Of a stretch of DNA of 64,000 nt, positions 53,006 to 62,246 are shown piece after piece. Source of the DNA: Thermodesulforhabdus norvegica (lineage in GTDB: Bacteria > Desulfobacterota > Syntrophobacteria > Syntrophobacterales > Thermodesulforhabdaceae); NCBI RefSeq assembly GCF_900114975.1, contig NZ_FOUU01000002.1:46649-110648 (forward strand). The letters run 5' to 3'. The translations under genes were made by a program, and so were the position numbers. The notes under the pieces are model-generated. The model was given only the letters and a program-made list of their open reading frames with translations. It was not told the DNA's origin and did not search any database. The first letter of the stretch is position 1, and every line of letters begins with the position of its first letter.

Positions 53006-54733
53006 CTATGCACCTCTCCAGGGCTTTCTCGACATGACCAAACGCATCTCCTCCCTGTTAAGGCTATTCCAAACGTTTCGGGGTTCAAGCCACCCCTTTC
53101 GGGCCGTCATAACACCGTAGCTTATGTCAAAGTCGTGTGGTTTGTGGGCATCCGGGTTGATACTAACCGGAATCTTCATTTCACGAGCCTTTCTGCACCA
53201 TCTCCAGTCCAGATCGAGCCTGTGAGGATGGGCATTGAGCTCGATGATTTTTCCCCTTTCTGCCGCCTTTTCCAGTAGCTTTTCCATTGAGAGCTCATAG
53301 GGAGGGCGTCCCAGCAGGAGCCTTCCCGTTGGATGGCCGAGAATTGTAAGGTAGGGGTTTTCAAGGGCCTTTATCAGTCTATCGGTCATTTCGGCTTTGC
53401 TCATGTTGAAGTGGGAATGGACGGAGCCTATTACGAAGTCAAATCTTTCAAGGATCTCCGGAGGGAAATCCAGAGATCCGTCCGGAAGAATATCCGACTC
53501 TATTCCCCAGTATATGTCCACCTGAGGGTATTTCCGTCTCATTTCTACGATTTCTTTGTATTGGGCCTGGAGCCTATCGGGTGTAAGACCCCGGGCATAA
53601 TAAGCGCTCTGGGAGTGGTCCGCTATGCCTATGTATTCGTAACCCCTTGCTATGGCTTCATGAATAACCCGCTCGAGATCCATTACCCCGTCGCTTGCCA
53701 CCGTATGAATGTGGAAGAGGCCTCTGATGTCCTTTTCCGTAATCAGTTGAGGTAATTGACCTTTCTCGGCAAATTCCACTTCCTCGCCGGACTCTCTGAG
53801 TTCTGGTGGGATGTAGGGAAGACCCAGCAGATCGTAACAGCTTTCCTCCGTCGGCGTCTCCAGAAAAGACTCCTCTTTTAGAAAGCCCTCATTTGTAATT
53901 TTGAGACCGAGTTTTTCGGCTCTTGCGATCAGTTTTTCCACGTGTGTTTTGGAACCTGTGTAAAAAAGGATAGGGGCTGCATTGTTCTTGACCCGGGATC
54001 GGAACAAATCGACATGAAATCCGTCGAAGGATAGCATTATGTGGTTTCGGGATATTTCCTTCAGATTCGAGATAATTTTCCTGTCTTCGAGGCGCTTCAG
54101 GAAGTTGATGTCTTCGCATATGACGAGAAAGTCCATGTCAGAAGCTATTTCCTGAAAACGCCTGAGACCGCCGACCAGATAAATTTCGACCTCTGATGGT
54201 AGCTCCGCCCGCAGAATTCGTTGAAAACCTTCTGCCAGGGCATAAGCCTCCGATGAGAGCCTGAAACGTGCAAATTGCTTCAAATGGTCTATGCCTTTAA
54301 GAATCTTTTCCTGCGTCTTTAATCCGAATCCTTTTATGTCGATCAGGCGGTTTTCAAGGCATGCGTACTCGAGCTCTCCCAGAGATGTTATTCCCAGGGC
54401 TCTGTAAAGAACCTTTATTTTTTTAGGACCAAGGCCGGGGATTTTAATGAGATCGAGCAATCCTTCGGGAAAACGGATTTTGACCTTTTCGAAATCCTGG
54501 AAGGTTCCTTGTTTGCACCAGGTTGTAATATTTCTGGCAAGGGTTTTCCCTATCCCGGGAAGGGTTTCCAGTTCACCACGGGCGGCCACGGCACAGACGT
54601 CTTCCTGGAGTTTTTCCACCACCCCCGCCGCTCTGGCATAGGCTCTTGCCCGGTAGTCGTTATCTTCCAGAATCTCGAGCATAACCGCCATCTGATGAAG
54701 TAATGCCGCTAATTCTTCATTTCTGGTGCTCAT
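53006..54733 (-). CDS. polX: bacterial DNA polymerase X with PHP domain
   Basis: A 575-residue family X polymerase for base-excision repair. Order: N-terminal 8-kDa/HhH part (LPGIGKTLARNI), fingers with IPGLGPKKIKVLY and IKGFGLKTQEKIL, palm with VGGLRRFQEIASDMDFLVI (metal Asp pair), and C-terminal PHP phosphoesterase (HIHTVASDG, IGIADHSQSAYYARG, GSVHSHFNM, NPDAHKPHD) that gives 3'-5' exonuclease or AP-endonuclease activity in relatives. The start at 54733 fits the family's N-terminus; an ATG at 54757 overlapping radA is the alternative. Confidence 0.94.
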   Translation of the reverse strand: MSTRNEELAALLHQMAVMLEILEDNDYRARAYARAAGVVEKLQEDVCAVAARGELETLPGIGKTLARNITTWCKQGTFQDFEKVKIRFPEGLLDLIKIPGLGPKKIKVLYRALGITSLGELEYACLENRLIDIKGFGLKTQEKILKGIDHLKQFARFRLSSEAYALAEGFQRILRAELPSEVEIYLVGGLRRFQEIASDMDFLVICEDINFLKRLEDRKIISNLKEISRNHIMLSFDGFHVDLFRSRVKNNAAPILFYTGSKTHVEKLIARAEKLGLKITNEGFLKEESFLETPTEESCYDLLGLPYIPPELRESGEEVEFAEKGQLPQLITEKDIRGLFHIHTVASDGVMDLERVIHEAIARGYEYIGIADHSQSAYYARGLTPDRLQAQYKEIVEMRRKYPQVDIYWGIESDILPDGSLDFPPEILERFDFVIGSVHSHFNMSKAEMTDRLIKALENPYLTILGHPTGRLLLGRPPYELSMEKLLEKAAERGKIIELNAHPHRLDLDWRWCRKAREMKIPVSINPDAHKPHDFDISYGVMTARKGWLEPRNVWNSLNREEMRLVMSRKPWRGA

Positions 54734-54753
54734 AATCGAGCATTCCCCCTTTA

Positions 54754-56160
54754 TCATTTCACAGCGCCCTTCACATCGGGAAAAACCCGGAGGACCGCTT
54801 CTCTGAGAGACGCTACGCCTATCAACCTTGCTTCGAATGACGGAAATTCTTTTTTCATCTGTTCTGCTGTCGATGCAGGTATTACAAATTCGTTGAAACC
54901 GAGCCTCACCGCTTCATTAAGCCGGATACTTCCGTATCCTACCGCCCTGACTTCGCCCGTAAGACCGACCTCACCCCAGGCGACAAGAGAAGCCGAGACG
55001 GGCGTGTCAAAGTGGCTGCTCATCAGCGCCAGACACACAGGTAGATCGGCCGCAGGCTCCCGAAGCCTTAATCCTCCGGCCACGTTTATGAAAACATCTT
55101 CCTGGGCAAAGGACAGACCAAGCCGTTTTTCCAGTACTGCCATAAGCAGAGAAGCGCGACTTCCGTCGAATCCCAGCGTGGTTCGCCTTGGCATAGCCAG
55201 GCTGCTGTAAGTTACAAGAGCCTGTATTTCCACGAGCAGAGCCCGCGTTCCTTCAACGGCGGGCATGACCACCGATCCCGGAACTCCGACAGGCCTTTCC
55301 GCCAGAAGGAGTTGAGACGGGTTGGTCAATTCGTGAAGGCCCGTTTCCTTCATTTCGAAGACGCCGATTTCGTTTGTGGAACCGTAGCGGTTCTTTACGG
55401 ATCGAAGCAGGCGAAAAGAATGCGTGGGATCTCCTTCCAGGTAAAGAACTACGTCGACGAGATGCTCCAGAGCCTTGGGACCGGCAACGATGCCTTCCTT
55501 GGTTACGTGACCCACAATGATCACCGTGACATTTCTGAGCTTGGCCATCTGAAGGAGCCGATCCGTACAGTAGCGGATCTGTGAAACCGTTCCCGGCGTG
55601 GCGTCAAGGAAAGAAGATGCAATGGTTTGAATGGAGTCAATTGCGAGTATGTCAACCTCGTAGCTTTCGGCAAGTTCTATTATCCTTTCCAGAGAAGTCT
55701 CACAGGCCACCAGAACCTTCGATTCGGCGAGTCCCAGCCTTTCGGCTCTCAATCGGATCTGTCGATCACTTTCTTCCCCTGAGATGTAAAGGACGGTGTG
55801 TCTCCTTGCCAGGTGGGCAAGTACCTGAAGCAGAAGGGTCGATTTTCCCATTCCGGGGTCGCCGGAGATCAGAACCAGCGAGGAGGGGACGAGCCCTCCG
55901 CCGAGAACTCTGTCCCATTCCAGAATCGGTGTTTGAATTCTGAACTCTCTTTCCAGAGATATCTCGGAAAGGCTTTTTACTTCTGGAAGCGGCCGCTTTA
56001 AAAGATGGCCGGGAAACTTCAAGGCCGGCCCGATGGGCTCTGATTCTTCAAAGGTATTCCATCCGCCACATTCCGGGCATTTTCCCAGCCACTTGGCAGA
56101 TTCGTAGCCGCATTCGGAGCATATGAAAACCCCACGGTCACGATCGCGTTTTGTACTCAT
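54754..56160 (-). CDS. radA: DNA repair protein RadA/Sms
   Basis: Recombination ATPase that helps branch migration with RecA; 468 residues. The N-terminal C4 zinc finger is CSECGYESAKWLGKCPECGGW. Walker A is GDPGMGKSTLL, and the RadA motif KNRFG appears as KNRYG (Phe to Tyr) in VKNRYGSTNEIGVF. The C-terminal half is the Lon-protease-like domain (DVFINVAGGLRLREPAADL, GEVGLTGEVRAV). The start at 56160 is chosen from GGAAGG 6 bases upstream; the longer frame from 56196 is less likely. Its start overlaps the lhgO end by 23 bp. Confidence 0.95.
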   Translation of the reverse strand: MSTKRDRDRGVFICSECGYESAKWLGKCPECGGWNTFEESEPIGPALKFPGHLLKRPLPEVKSLSEISLEREFRIQTPILEWDRVLGGGLVPSSLVLISGDPGMGKSTLLLQVLAHLARRHTVLYISGEESDRQIRLRAERLGLAESKVLVACETSLERIIELAESYEVDILAIDSIQTIASSFLDATPGTVSQIRYCTDRLLQMAKLRNVTVIIVGHVTKEGIVAGPKALEHLVDVVLYLEGDPTHSFRLLRSVKNRYGSTNEIGVFEMKETGLHELTNPSQLLLAERPVGVPGSVVMPAVEGTRALLVEIQALVTYSSLAMPRRTTLGFDGSRASLLMAVLEKRLGLSFAQEDVFINVAGGLRLREPAADLPVCLALMSSHFDTPVSASLVAWGEVGLTGEVRAVGYGSIRLNEAVRLGFNEFVIPASTAEQMKKEFPSFEARLIGVASLREAVLRVFPDVKGAVK

Positions 56161-57364
56161 GACGACCTTCCAGTGCATCGCATATTTTTTCGGCAAGATC
56201 CATTGACGACGTAAAGGCGGGGGAAATTGGATTGAGCACGTGAACCGCCGAGGCGTCTCTCAGGAGAATGAAGTCCATTTCCAGCTTCTTCGTCTTCCTG
56301 TTTACCAGCTGAGGTCTTATGCCCGATTTATTTGAGGGAAGAAGATCGTGAGGGGAGAGACCGCGCAGGAGCTTTGCCGCATCCCTGTAAAACCGACTTT
56401 TGAAGTATTTCATCGGTTCTGTAAGTGCAACACGTCGGAAGGAAGGCTGAGACATGAAGAGCATCCAGTCGTACCAGAAAAAGCGAAAAGCCTCTCCGTT
56501 TATTCCGCGTAAAATACCGTAATGTTCCCTTCCAAAAGCCGGCATTGCCGTAGGCCCAACATAAACTTCTCCTCTAACATTCCTGGAAAAATGCACCCCT
56601 AAAAAGGGGTTACGCAAGTCGGGCACGGGATATATGTTTCCGTTAATCTGTGAGGCAAGTGGCGTCCGGGGGTTGAGCTTACGATAAATGCCTTTAAAGG
56701 GAACAAGCCTGTATTCCCCGGCAAGTCCGAATCTGTGGGCTATCACATCGGAATAAGCACCTGCGGTGTTAACAAAATAATCGAAGGAAATGGTGCCCTT
56801 TGTCGTGCGCGCCTTTCCGGAACCGAGTAGTGAATCAAAGGCCGTCGTAAACCTCAAAGATACCCTGCGGGAGCGGATCAGGTCCTTAACCAGCGCCTTC
56901 AGCACATCTTTCGGCTCCACGGCGGCGGTGTTTTTAACCCAGAGGGCTTTACCTACGGTCCTTGCAGCCGGTTCTATTTCGCGCAGGCTTTTTTCGTCCA
57001 GCATTTCTACGGAAGCCCCGTTTGCACGCGCCCTTCGCTCCAGCTCCTCCAGCACAGGGATCTCTTTTTCACGGGACGTGACAATAACCTTCCCGTTTTC
57101 GACGCAGGGAATGCCCCTTTCGGCGCAGTATTCCTTCATTAACATATTTCCACGAAGGCACGACTTTGCCTTCAGGCTGTCCGGTGTGTAATAGACGCCG
57201 CCATGAAGAACCCCGCTATTGCGTCCTGAGGCGTGGAGACCTACCTCGGATTCTTTTTCCACGATAATAATACGGTCGGCACCGCGCCTTATAAGTTCTC
57301 GAGCTACCGTAAGCCCTAATATCCCGGCACCAACGATGAGAATTTCAGCTTTTGCCTCAAGCAT
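56138..57364 (-). CDS. lhgO: L-2-hydroxyglutarate oxidase-type FAD-dependent oxidoreductase
   Basis: A 408-residue DAO-family flavoprotein resembling LhgO (YgaF). The FAD motif is ILIVGAGILGLTVARELIRRG near the N-terminus, then VEKESEVGLHASGRNSGVLHGG, and a YVGPTAMPAFGREHYG segment. It oxidises L-2-hydroxyglutarate to 2-oxoglutarate, probably feeding electrons to quinone; close relatives act on other 2-hydroxy acids. ATG at 57364 (GGGGGAAGG upstream); GTG at 57370 is an alternative. It ends inside the start region of radA. Confidence 0.88.
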   Translation of the reverse strand: MLEAKAEILIVGAGILGLTVARELIRRGADRIIIVEKESEVGLHASGRNSGVLHGGVYYTPDSLKAKSCLRGNMLMKEYCAERGIPCVENGKVIVTSREKEIPVLEELERRARANGASVEMLDEKSLREIEPAARTVGKALWVKNTAAVEPKDVLKALVKDLIRSRRVSLRFTTAFDSLLGSGKARTTKGTISFDYFVNTAGAYSDVIAHRFGLAGEYRLVPFKGIYRKLNPRTPLASQINGNIYPVPDLRNPFLGVHFSRNVRGEVYVGPTAMPAFGREHYGILRGINGEAFRFFWYDWMLFMSQPSFRRVALTEPMKYFKSRFYRDAAKLLRGLSPHDLLPSNKSGIRPQLVNRKTKKLEMDFILLRDASAVHVLNPISPAFTSSMDLAEKICDALEGRHEYKTRS

Positions 57365-57380
57365 GACCACCTTCCCCCGG

Positions 57381-58172
57381 TTACAATGACCTGACTATGT
57401 GATAAGCCGACCACTCACCTCTAGAAAGATAGACTATCGGCGGCTTCTGGGGAAATATTATTTTGACGATTTTTTCGTCTGAAAGCCCCGCATTCCTCAA
57501 TTCAACCACTTTACTTCTGATTTCCTTAAGATAGTCAAGACGTTCCTTCAACAGAGTTTGTGCTTCCCGGTGCACTCCCGAATGAGCACAGAAAATCACT
57601 TCGGGTTTTAGAGACAGAAGAAATTCAAGAGCTTTTATATGCTCGCTGTAGTTTTCTTCAAAAAATCCGATCCGCGGGTATGGAGTAACGAAAAGATCCC
57701 CCGTAAACAGCCAGCCCTTGCGTTCTTCGTAAAGCACGACATGGTCCGGGCAATGTCCGCCCACATGGATGACCCTGAACAGGTACCTGTCCGTTCTCAG
57801 CACTTCTCCGTCGTAAGGCCGGGCTTTAAAGGGCTCCCTTTTTCCCCAGAATATTCTTCGGTAGAAGGGAAGACAGGCAGGGCGTCCGGCAAATTGGACA
57901 CCTGAAGGGTGCGTATAGATCGGCGTCGACGGGAATTTTTCGTTGATCCACGATGCAAGACCACAATGATCTTCGTGAGTGTGGGTTACGGCTACCTGCT
58001 CCGGCTTGTATTGCATAACAAAAAGCCTTATTGCTTTGCTGAGCCGGGACGGGCCGGTATCTATTAGCAGGCCGTCCAGATGATATAGAAATACTCTGAG
58101 AGAAAAAATTCCCGGTATTGCTACCCTTCCGTCTCCTACGGTAACCTTATCGTAGTTACTTACACTTAACAT
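57381..58172 (-). CDS. MBL-fold metallo-hydrolase
   Basis: A 263-residue protein with the metallo-beta-lactamase motif THTHEDHCGL (HxHxDH, with Glu in the variable place), GHCPDHVVLY (third His) and the metal Asp in LFTGDLFVTPYP, and the C-terminal FCAHSG. Strong ribosome binding site AAGGAGG 8 bases before the ATG at 58172; the longer frame is rejected. The family includes glyoxalase II-like enzymes; substrate unknown. It lies 16 bp before lhgO in the same direction. Confidence 0.88.
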   Translation of the reverse strand: MLSVSNYDKVTVGDGRVAIPGIFSLRVFLYHLDGLLIDTGPSRLSKAIRLFVMQYKPEQVAVTHTHEDHCGLASWINEKFPSTPIYTHPSGVQFAGRPACLPFYRRIFWGKREPFKARPYDGEVLRTDRYLFRVIHVGGHCPDHVVLYEERKGWLFTGDLFVTPYPRIGFFEENYSEHIKALEFLLSLKPEVIFCAHSGVHREAQTLLKERLDYLKEIRSKVVELRNAGLSDEKIVKIIFPQKPPIVYLSRGEWSAYHIVRSL

Positions 58173-58317
58173 CGTGACCCCCTCCTTTTTGATAATTCCC
58201 AATCAGTCGCCCTCTTTGTTTTTTTTGCCAGACTGAAACTATAATAACACATCACAAAAATTCAGAGTTTTCTGATTTTTTATACTTTGTAGTTTCCTGA
58301 TTATTTTCTCGTCCTGA

Positions 58318-58386
58318 GTTACCGTCCTGACCAGAATCCCATAAGAGAAAAACTGTTCAGGACCAAAATCAGGTAACTTTTCTCTT
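58318..58386. promoter_or_regulatory. structured intergenic region upstream of HdrC/HdrB-like gene
   Basis: The 380-bp gap 58173-58552 holds no gene but several complementary segments: GTTACC-GTCCTGA (58318-58330) can pair with TCAGGAC (58357-58363) and GGTAAC (58372-58377), while AAGAGAAAA (58343-58351) can pair with TTTTCTCTT (58378-58386, followed by TT). The two pairings cross each other, so they would form a pseudoknot or alternate. It may be an operator pair or a leader RNA element; no known class was recognised. Confidence 0.4.
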
Positions 58387-58552
58387 TTAATCATCCATTG
58401 TCGGTATGATGGCTATACATCAAGCCGAGATGGATAGGAATTTCCTATTTGAACTATGGGATGAAGTCAAATAAAGCTCTCATGAGCAGATGTCGAATAA
58501 AGGTTTATCGTCGAGGGATTGCTTGTGGAAGGGTGGGACAGGAGGATTGGTA

Positions 58553-59869
58553 ATGGAAATATTGGTGCCCCGAAAGCTAAAGCAGGAGATTCAGGATTAT
58601 CTTAACCAGTTTGATCTGAATCGTTGCCTCACCTGTGGTACCTGTTCCAATGGGTGCCCCATAACCGGTACGCCGGGTATGGAAGGATGGGATACCCGTA
58701 AGGTAATTCGCATGCTGGCTCTGGGGTTGGTTGACGAAGTCGTGCAGTCAAAGTTTCCCTGGATATGCACCGGATGCGGCCGTTGTGCTTACGCCTGTCC
58801 GATGGGGATAGATATAGTCGCCATCTTGACTCATATGAAACATCTCAGGCCCAGAGATCAGGTGCCGGGAATACTGCACAAGGGAGTCGAGAATGTTCTT
58901 AAAACAGGTAACAATATGGCTATCCCCAGGGAAGACTACTTCTTTTTGATGGCCGACCTGGGTGCGGAGCTGGCAGAAGAGGAATGTCCCGGATTTTATG
59001 TTCCAATCGATAAGGAAGGGGCCGATATTCTATTTTTCCCGAACAGCAAAGAGGTTTTTGCCGATAACGATGACATGAAGTGGTGGTGGAAGATCTTTTA
59101 CGCAGCCCGCGAAAACTGGACGATTCCCTCGGAAAACTGGGAAGCCGTGGATTGGGGGCTTTTTACGGGGAATTATGAGGCCACCAAGATTCTTGCGAAG
59201 CGTAAAATAGAGCACATGAAACGCCTAAAGGCCAGGCGTATGATTATGCCGGATTGCGGTGGTGGTTCTTACGGATGCCGTAAGGGTATGAAAGCCTGCG
59301 TGATGGAAGATCCCGGCAATCGTGTTGATTACATATATCTCTACGACTATCTGAAAGAGATAATAGAGACGGGGCGGATCAAGTTGGACAAGAGCAGGAA
59401 TGCCGGTAAGGTGTTTACCTGGCACGATTCCTGTAAGCACGGTAGAGAGCTGGAGCGAAATTTCGGCAAGGGATACTACGAAGAACCCCGATGGATTATC
59501 CAGCAATGTGTGGATAACTTCGTCGATATGGAACCCAACAGGAGTATGAACTACTGTTGTGGGGCCGGCGGTGGCATGTGGCCCATGCCTTATGAGGACG
59601 AATCGGCCTATCACGGGAGATACAAGGTTCGCCAGATAAAAAATAGCGGTGCAAATGTGGTGGTCGTGGGTTGCTCCAATTGTCGAGACCAGATGATGAA
59701 ACGGCTCCCCAAGTACTATCCGGAAGATTGCAACTACGAAGTTAAGTACATATGGCAGCTCGTGGCCGAAACTCTGGTCTTAGAGCCCTGGAGTGAAGAA
59801 GAGATCGCCAGGGCAAAAGAAGAAGCCAGGCGTCAGTGGGAAAAGCTCGGTGTGGATATGGAGGTGTAA
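58553..59869 (+). CDS. HdrC/HdrB-like iron-sulfur protein (fused)
   Basis: A 438-residue protein with two [4Fe-4S] ferredoxin motifs near the N-terminus (CLTCGTCSNGCPITG and CTGCGRCAYACPMG), followed by two CCG-type domains (DSCKHG, CCGAGGGMWP, CSNCRDQ) as in heterodisulfide reductase B, DsrK, TmcB and related subunits. The ATG at 58553 has GGAGG 6 bases upstream; the longer frame from 58490 is rejected. TmcB-like proteins usually sit in membrane complexes with partner subunits; none is adjacent, so it may be a soluble electron-transfer protein. A hairpin block follows. Confidence 0.88.
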   Translation: MEILVPRKLKQEIQDYLNQFDLNRCLTCGTCSNGCPITGTPGMEGWDTRKVIRMLALGLVDEVVQSKFPWICTGCGRCAYACPMGIDIVAILTHMKHLRPRDQVPGILHKGVENVLKTGNNMAIPREDYFFLMADLGAELAEEECPGFYVPIDKEGADILFFPNSKEVFADNDDMKWWWKIFYAARENWTIPSENWEAVDWGLFTGNYEATKILAKRKIEHMKRLKARRMIMPDCGGGSYGCRKGMKACVMEDPGNRVDYIYLYDYLKEIIETGRIKLDKSRNAGKVFTWHDSCKHGRELERNFGKGYYEEPRWIIQQCVDNFVDMEPNRSMNYCCGAGGGMWPMPYEDESAYHGRYKVRQIKNSGANVVVVGCSNCRDQMMKRLPKYYPEDCNYEVKYIWQLVAETLVLEPWSEEEIARAKEEARRQWEKLGVDMEV

Positions 59870-59884
59870 CGTAGCAAAACAAAA

Positions 59885-59965
59885 GGTGGGTGACTTGAAA
59901 CCGTCCCCAAAGACAGAATGCAGCACGGCTCCACTGCATTCTCTCCCCTTAACCGGTCACCCACC
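59885..59965 (+). repeat. two-level perfect hairpin after HdrC/HdrB-like gene
   Basis: Outer arms GGTGGGTGAC (59885-59894) and GTCACCCACC (59956-59965) are perfect 10-bp complements. Inside them AGAATGCAG (59915-59923) and CTGCATTCT (59934-59942) form a second 9-bp stem with a 10-base loop. Only GTTTAAT follows, so it is not a classical terminator. It may be a folded RNA, a cruciform, or part of a repeat family. Confidence 0.6.
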
Positions 59966-60181
59966 GTTTAATCTACTCTAACTCAGATTAGGTCCGAATT
60001 GTCAGTGGAAATTATCTCTAACTTTCGCGTTTGTCCTATCTCTCTGCTTTTGCCGAAAAAGTCGGACAGAGCTTTGGTTTGCTTTTATGGCATCGCATGA
60101 GATTTCTCAATGAAGTTATTTAAGCTGTCGTGACCGGGTATGTGGACTCGGTTCCGGCGAAAGGTCGGATTACAGTTTTCT

Positions 60182-62245
60182 TTACTTTTCTTCCTTTCCG
60201 GTTATCTCCGTACCGAAGGATATGGGCTCCGGCCCGTAATAGGCACTTTTAACTCTGTGCTCTCGACATCTTACTCCGCGGTACTCAATTTGTGAACCAT
60301 CGTTGCATTCGGTCAGATTTACCGTGCAGGTTAAAGGAAAGAAACCCGTCCGATCTGATAGACTGACATAAGCTGCCGTCAAACCACCGATTTCAAGAGG
60401 CAAACAGCTCTCCTTTTGAGAACCCTCAGGCTTTACGAATTCAACCGACACATTATCTATACTTATCGCCACCTTCGGGCCATACATTCGAGAAAAAAAC
60501 TTTTCCGCTTCTTTATGAACGGCCCTGGAAAATATGAGATCAATGGTGCTGAGGAATTCTTTAAGCCTGGTGGCTTTTTCACGATAGGATTTCAGTGTTT
60601 CGTTATTCCAGGGATTCGTTGCAGTAAGGCGAAGAATGCTTGAACAGGCATCCATTGCATCGGGCAGGTTTGAGCTTTTGAGATTTTCGTAGGCCTGTTT
60701 GTAAAGGGCTTTTACCGTTGCTATGGTAAAATTTTTCAGAGTCAGGTCTTTTCTGGCTTCCAGATCGGTTATGACTTTCTTTATCTCGGGAATTTCGGAA
60801 AAACGGCTTTCTTTCAGATCTTCCAGGGCATCGTCATAAAGCAAAATAGCCTCGGTCCAGGAGCCTCGGTTTTCGAGCACCGATGCTTTCCGGATTTTTT
60901 CCTCGACTGAAGCAATCAGGGCTTTTCTATCCCGAAAATCCTTCTGCTTTCTGGATGTTACAAATTCGATCTCTTTCGCTATGGACTGCCGCAACTCCAG
61001 GGCGTATTCGGTTCCTTTTAAAGGAGGCTCGTTGCAGAGCTTCAGTGCGTCGTCGGTCAGGATTTTTTTAGCTTCGTCGTACTGTCCCTGAAGCGCCAGT
61101 TCATGGGCAAAATTTTTTATAGACTCAATCCTGGCGGCCTGAATGAACATCATTCGTTTAAGAAGCTGTTCCGATATTTTCCTGATTTCCGGATGATTTG
61201 AATATTCGCTATCTTGGATGTTATCCAGAGTCAAACGCAAGATCTGGAGGGCTCTTTCATAATCTCCAAGAGAAATCATGCTCTGAGCCTTCTTTTCGAG
61301 TGACTCGATCATTTCGTTCAACAGGTTTTTCCAGGCGGAAATAAGCAGGCCGACGAACTTCGCTCGATCTGCTGATTCCGGATTTGTGTAAGCTTTAATG
61401 AGTCTGTCTATTTCGTCTATGGAATTCTGGGCTTCCTCATACTGATTCTGCTTTGCTTCCTCCGATGCTTTCTTGGTAAGGGCTGTAATCGTCATCTCCA
61501 ATAAATTCGTTCTTAAGCCTTCATCTATATTTACCTTATAAGCTCCTTTCAGTGCCTTTTCAAAGTGGTATGCGGCTAAGGCGTAGGAACCTTTACCGAA
61601 CGATATTTCTGCTTCTTCTTTATGCATATAAACAAGAGCCTTTTCATAAGCTTTTTCGATTTCGTCCCTGTTGAAATCATCTCTAAGATAATCCGGGTAC
61701 TTATCGATCTTCTTAAGGGCTTCTTCGTAGTATTTTACCGAATCTTTTTGACGTCCTTCCATTGAAGCGAGGACGGCCTGGCGCAAAAGCGTTCGTATCT
61801 CACTTTTTAAATCTCTCAGCTCCCTGTAAATTCTGAGAAATTCCTCTCTTGGCACCCAGGTCCCACCGGTATAAACAAGCCCCTTTGAGGCATTAACCAG
61901 CACCTTATCAGTTGTAACCCTCTGTTTAACTTCTTTTACGATTTTGTCGGTTTCAGGGCTCTTTGCCGTTCTTTCCGAAAGTTCAAGAATTCGTGCGTAA
62001 TAACGATAGGCAAGGATGTAGTTCCCTTTCTTCAATGCCCGGTCCCCCAGGTTCTTGAGGCCCTCTATTAGATTTGCGTAATCCTGCATTCTTTCTCTGG
62101 AGGATTTAATCAGGGCAAGATTTGTAATGGTCAGGCAACCTATTATTAGACATATTGAAAGGGCTATTACGTGACGGCGCTTAAGCCTGAACTTTCGCTT
62201 TTCCTGAACTTCCTGTTCCTGCATGTCGTTTATTTCGTCTCTCAT
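60182..62245 (-). CDS. membrane-anchored helical-repeat protein, unknown function
   Basis: A 687-residue protein not recognised as a named family. A basic N-terminus (KRKFRLKRRH) precedes one membrane segment (VIALSICLIIGCLTITNLALI, residues about 29-49), so the rest should be periplasmic. Residues about 60-530 are helical TPR-like repeats (YILAYRYYARILELS, YEEAQNSIDEIDRLI, YERALQILRLTLDNI, YDEAKKIL, WTEAILLYDDALEDL). The last 100 residues form a beta-rich domain with several Cys (CLPLEIGG, CTVNLTECNDG, GVRCREH), possibly disulfide-bonded. Last gene of a four-gene set, 1 bp after the lipoprotein-like gene. A scaffold role is inferred. Confidence 0.7.
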   Translation of the reverse strand: MRDEINDMQEQEVQEKRKFRLKRRHVIALSICLIIGCLTITNLALIKSSRERMQDYANLIEGLKNLGDRALKKGNYILAYRYYARILELSERTAKSPETDKIVKEVKQRVTTDKVLVNASKGLVYTGGTWVPREEFLRIYRELRDLKSEIRTLLRQAVLASMEGRQKDSVKYYEEALKKIDKYPDYLRDDFNRDEIEKAYEKALVYMHKEEAEISFGKGSYALAAYHFEKALKGAYKVNIDEGLRTNLLEMTITALTKKASEEAKQNQYEEAQNSIDEIDRLIKAYTNPESADRAKFVGLLISAWKNLLNEMIESLEKKAQSMISLGDYERALQILRLTLDNIQDSEYSNHPEIRKISEQLLKRMMFIQAARIESIKNFAHELALQGQYDEAKKILTDDALKLCNEPPLKGTEYALELRQSIAKEIEFVTSRKQKDFRDRKALIASVEEKIRKASVLENRGSWTEAILLYDDALEDLKESRFSEIPEIKKVITDLEARKDLTLKNFTIATVKALYKQAYENLKSSNLPDAMDACSSILRLTATNPWNNETLKSYREKATRLKEFLSTIDLIFSRAVHKEAEKFFSRMYGPKVAISIDNVSVEFVKPEGSQKESCLPLEIGGLTAAYVSLSDRTGFFPLTCTVNLTECNDGSQIEYRGVRCREHRVKSAYYGPEPISFGTEITGKEEK

Positions 62246-62246
62246 G

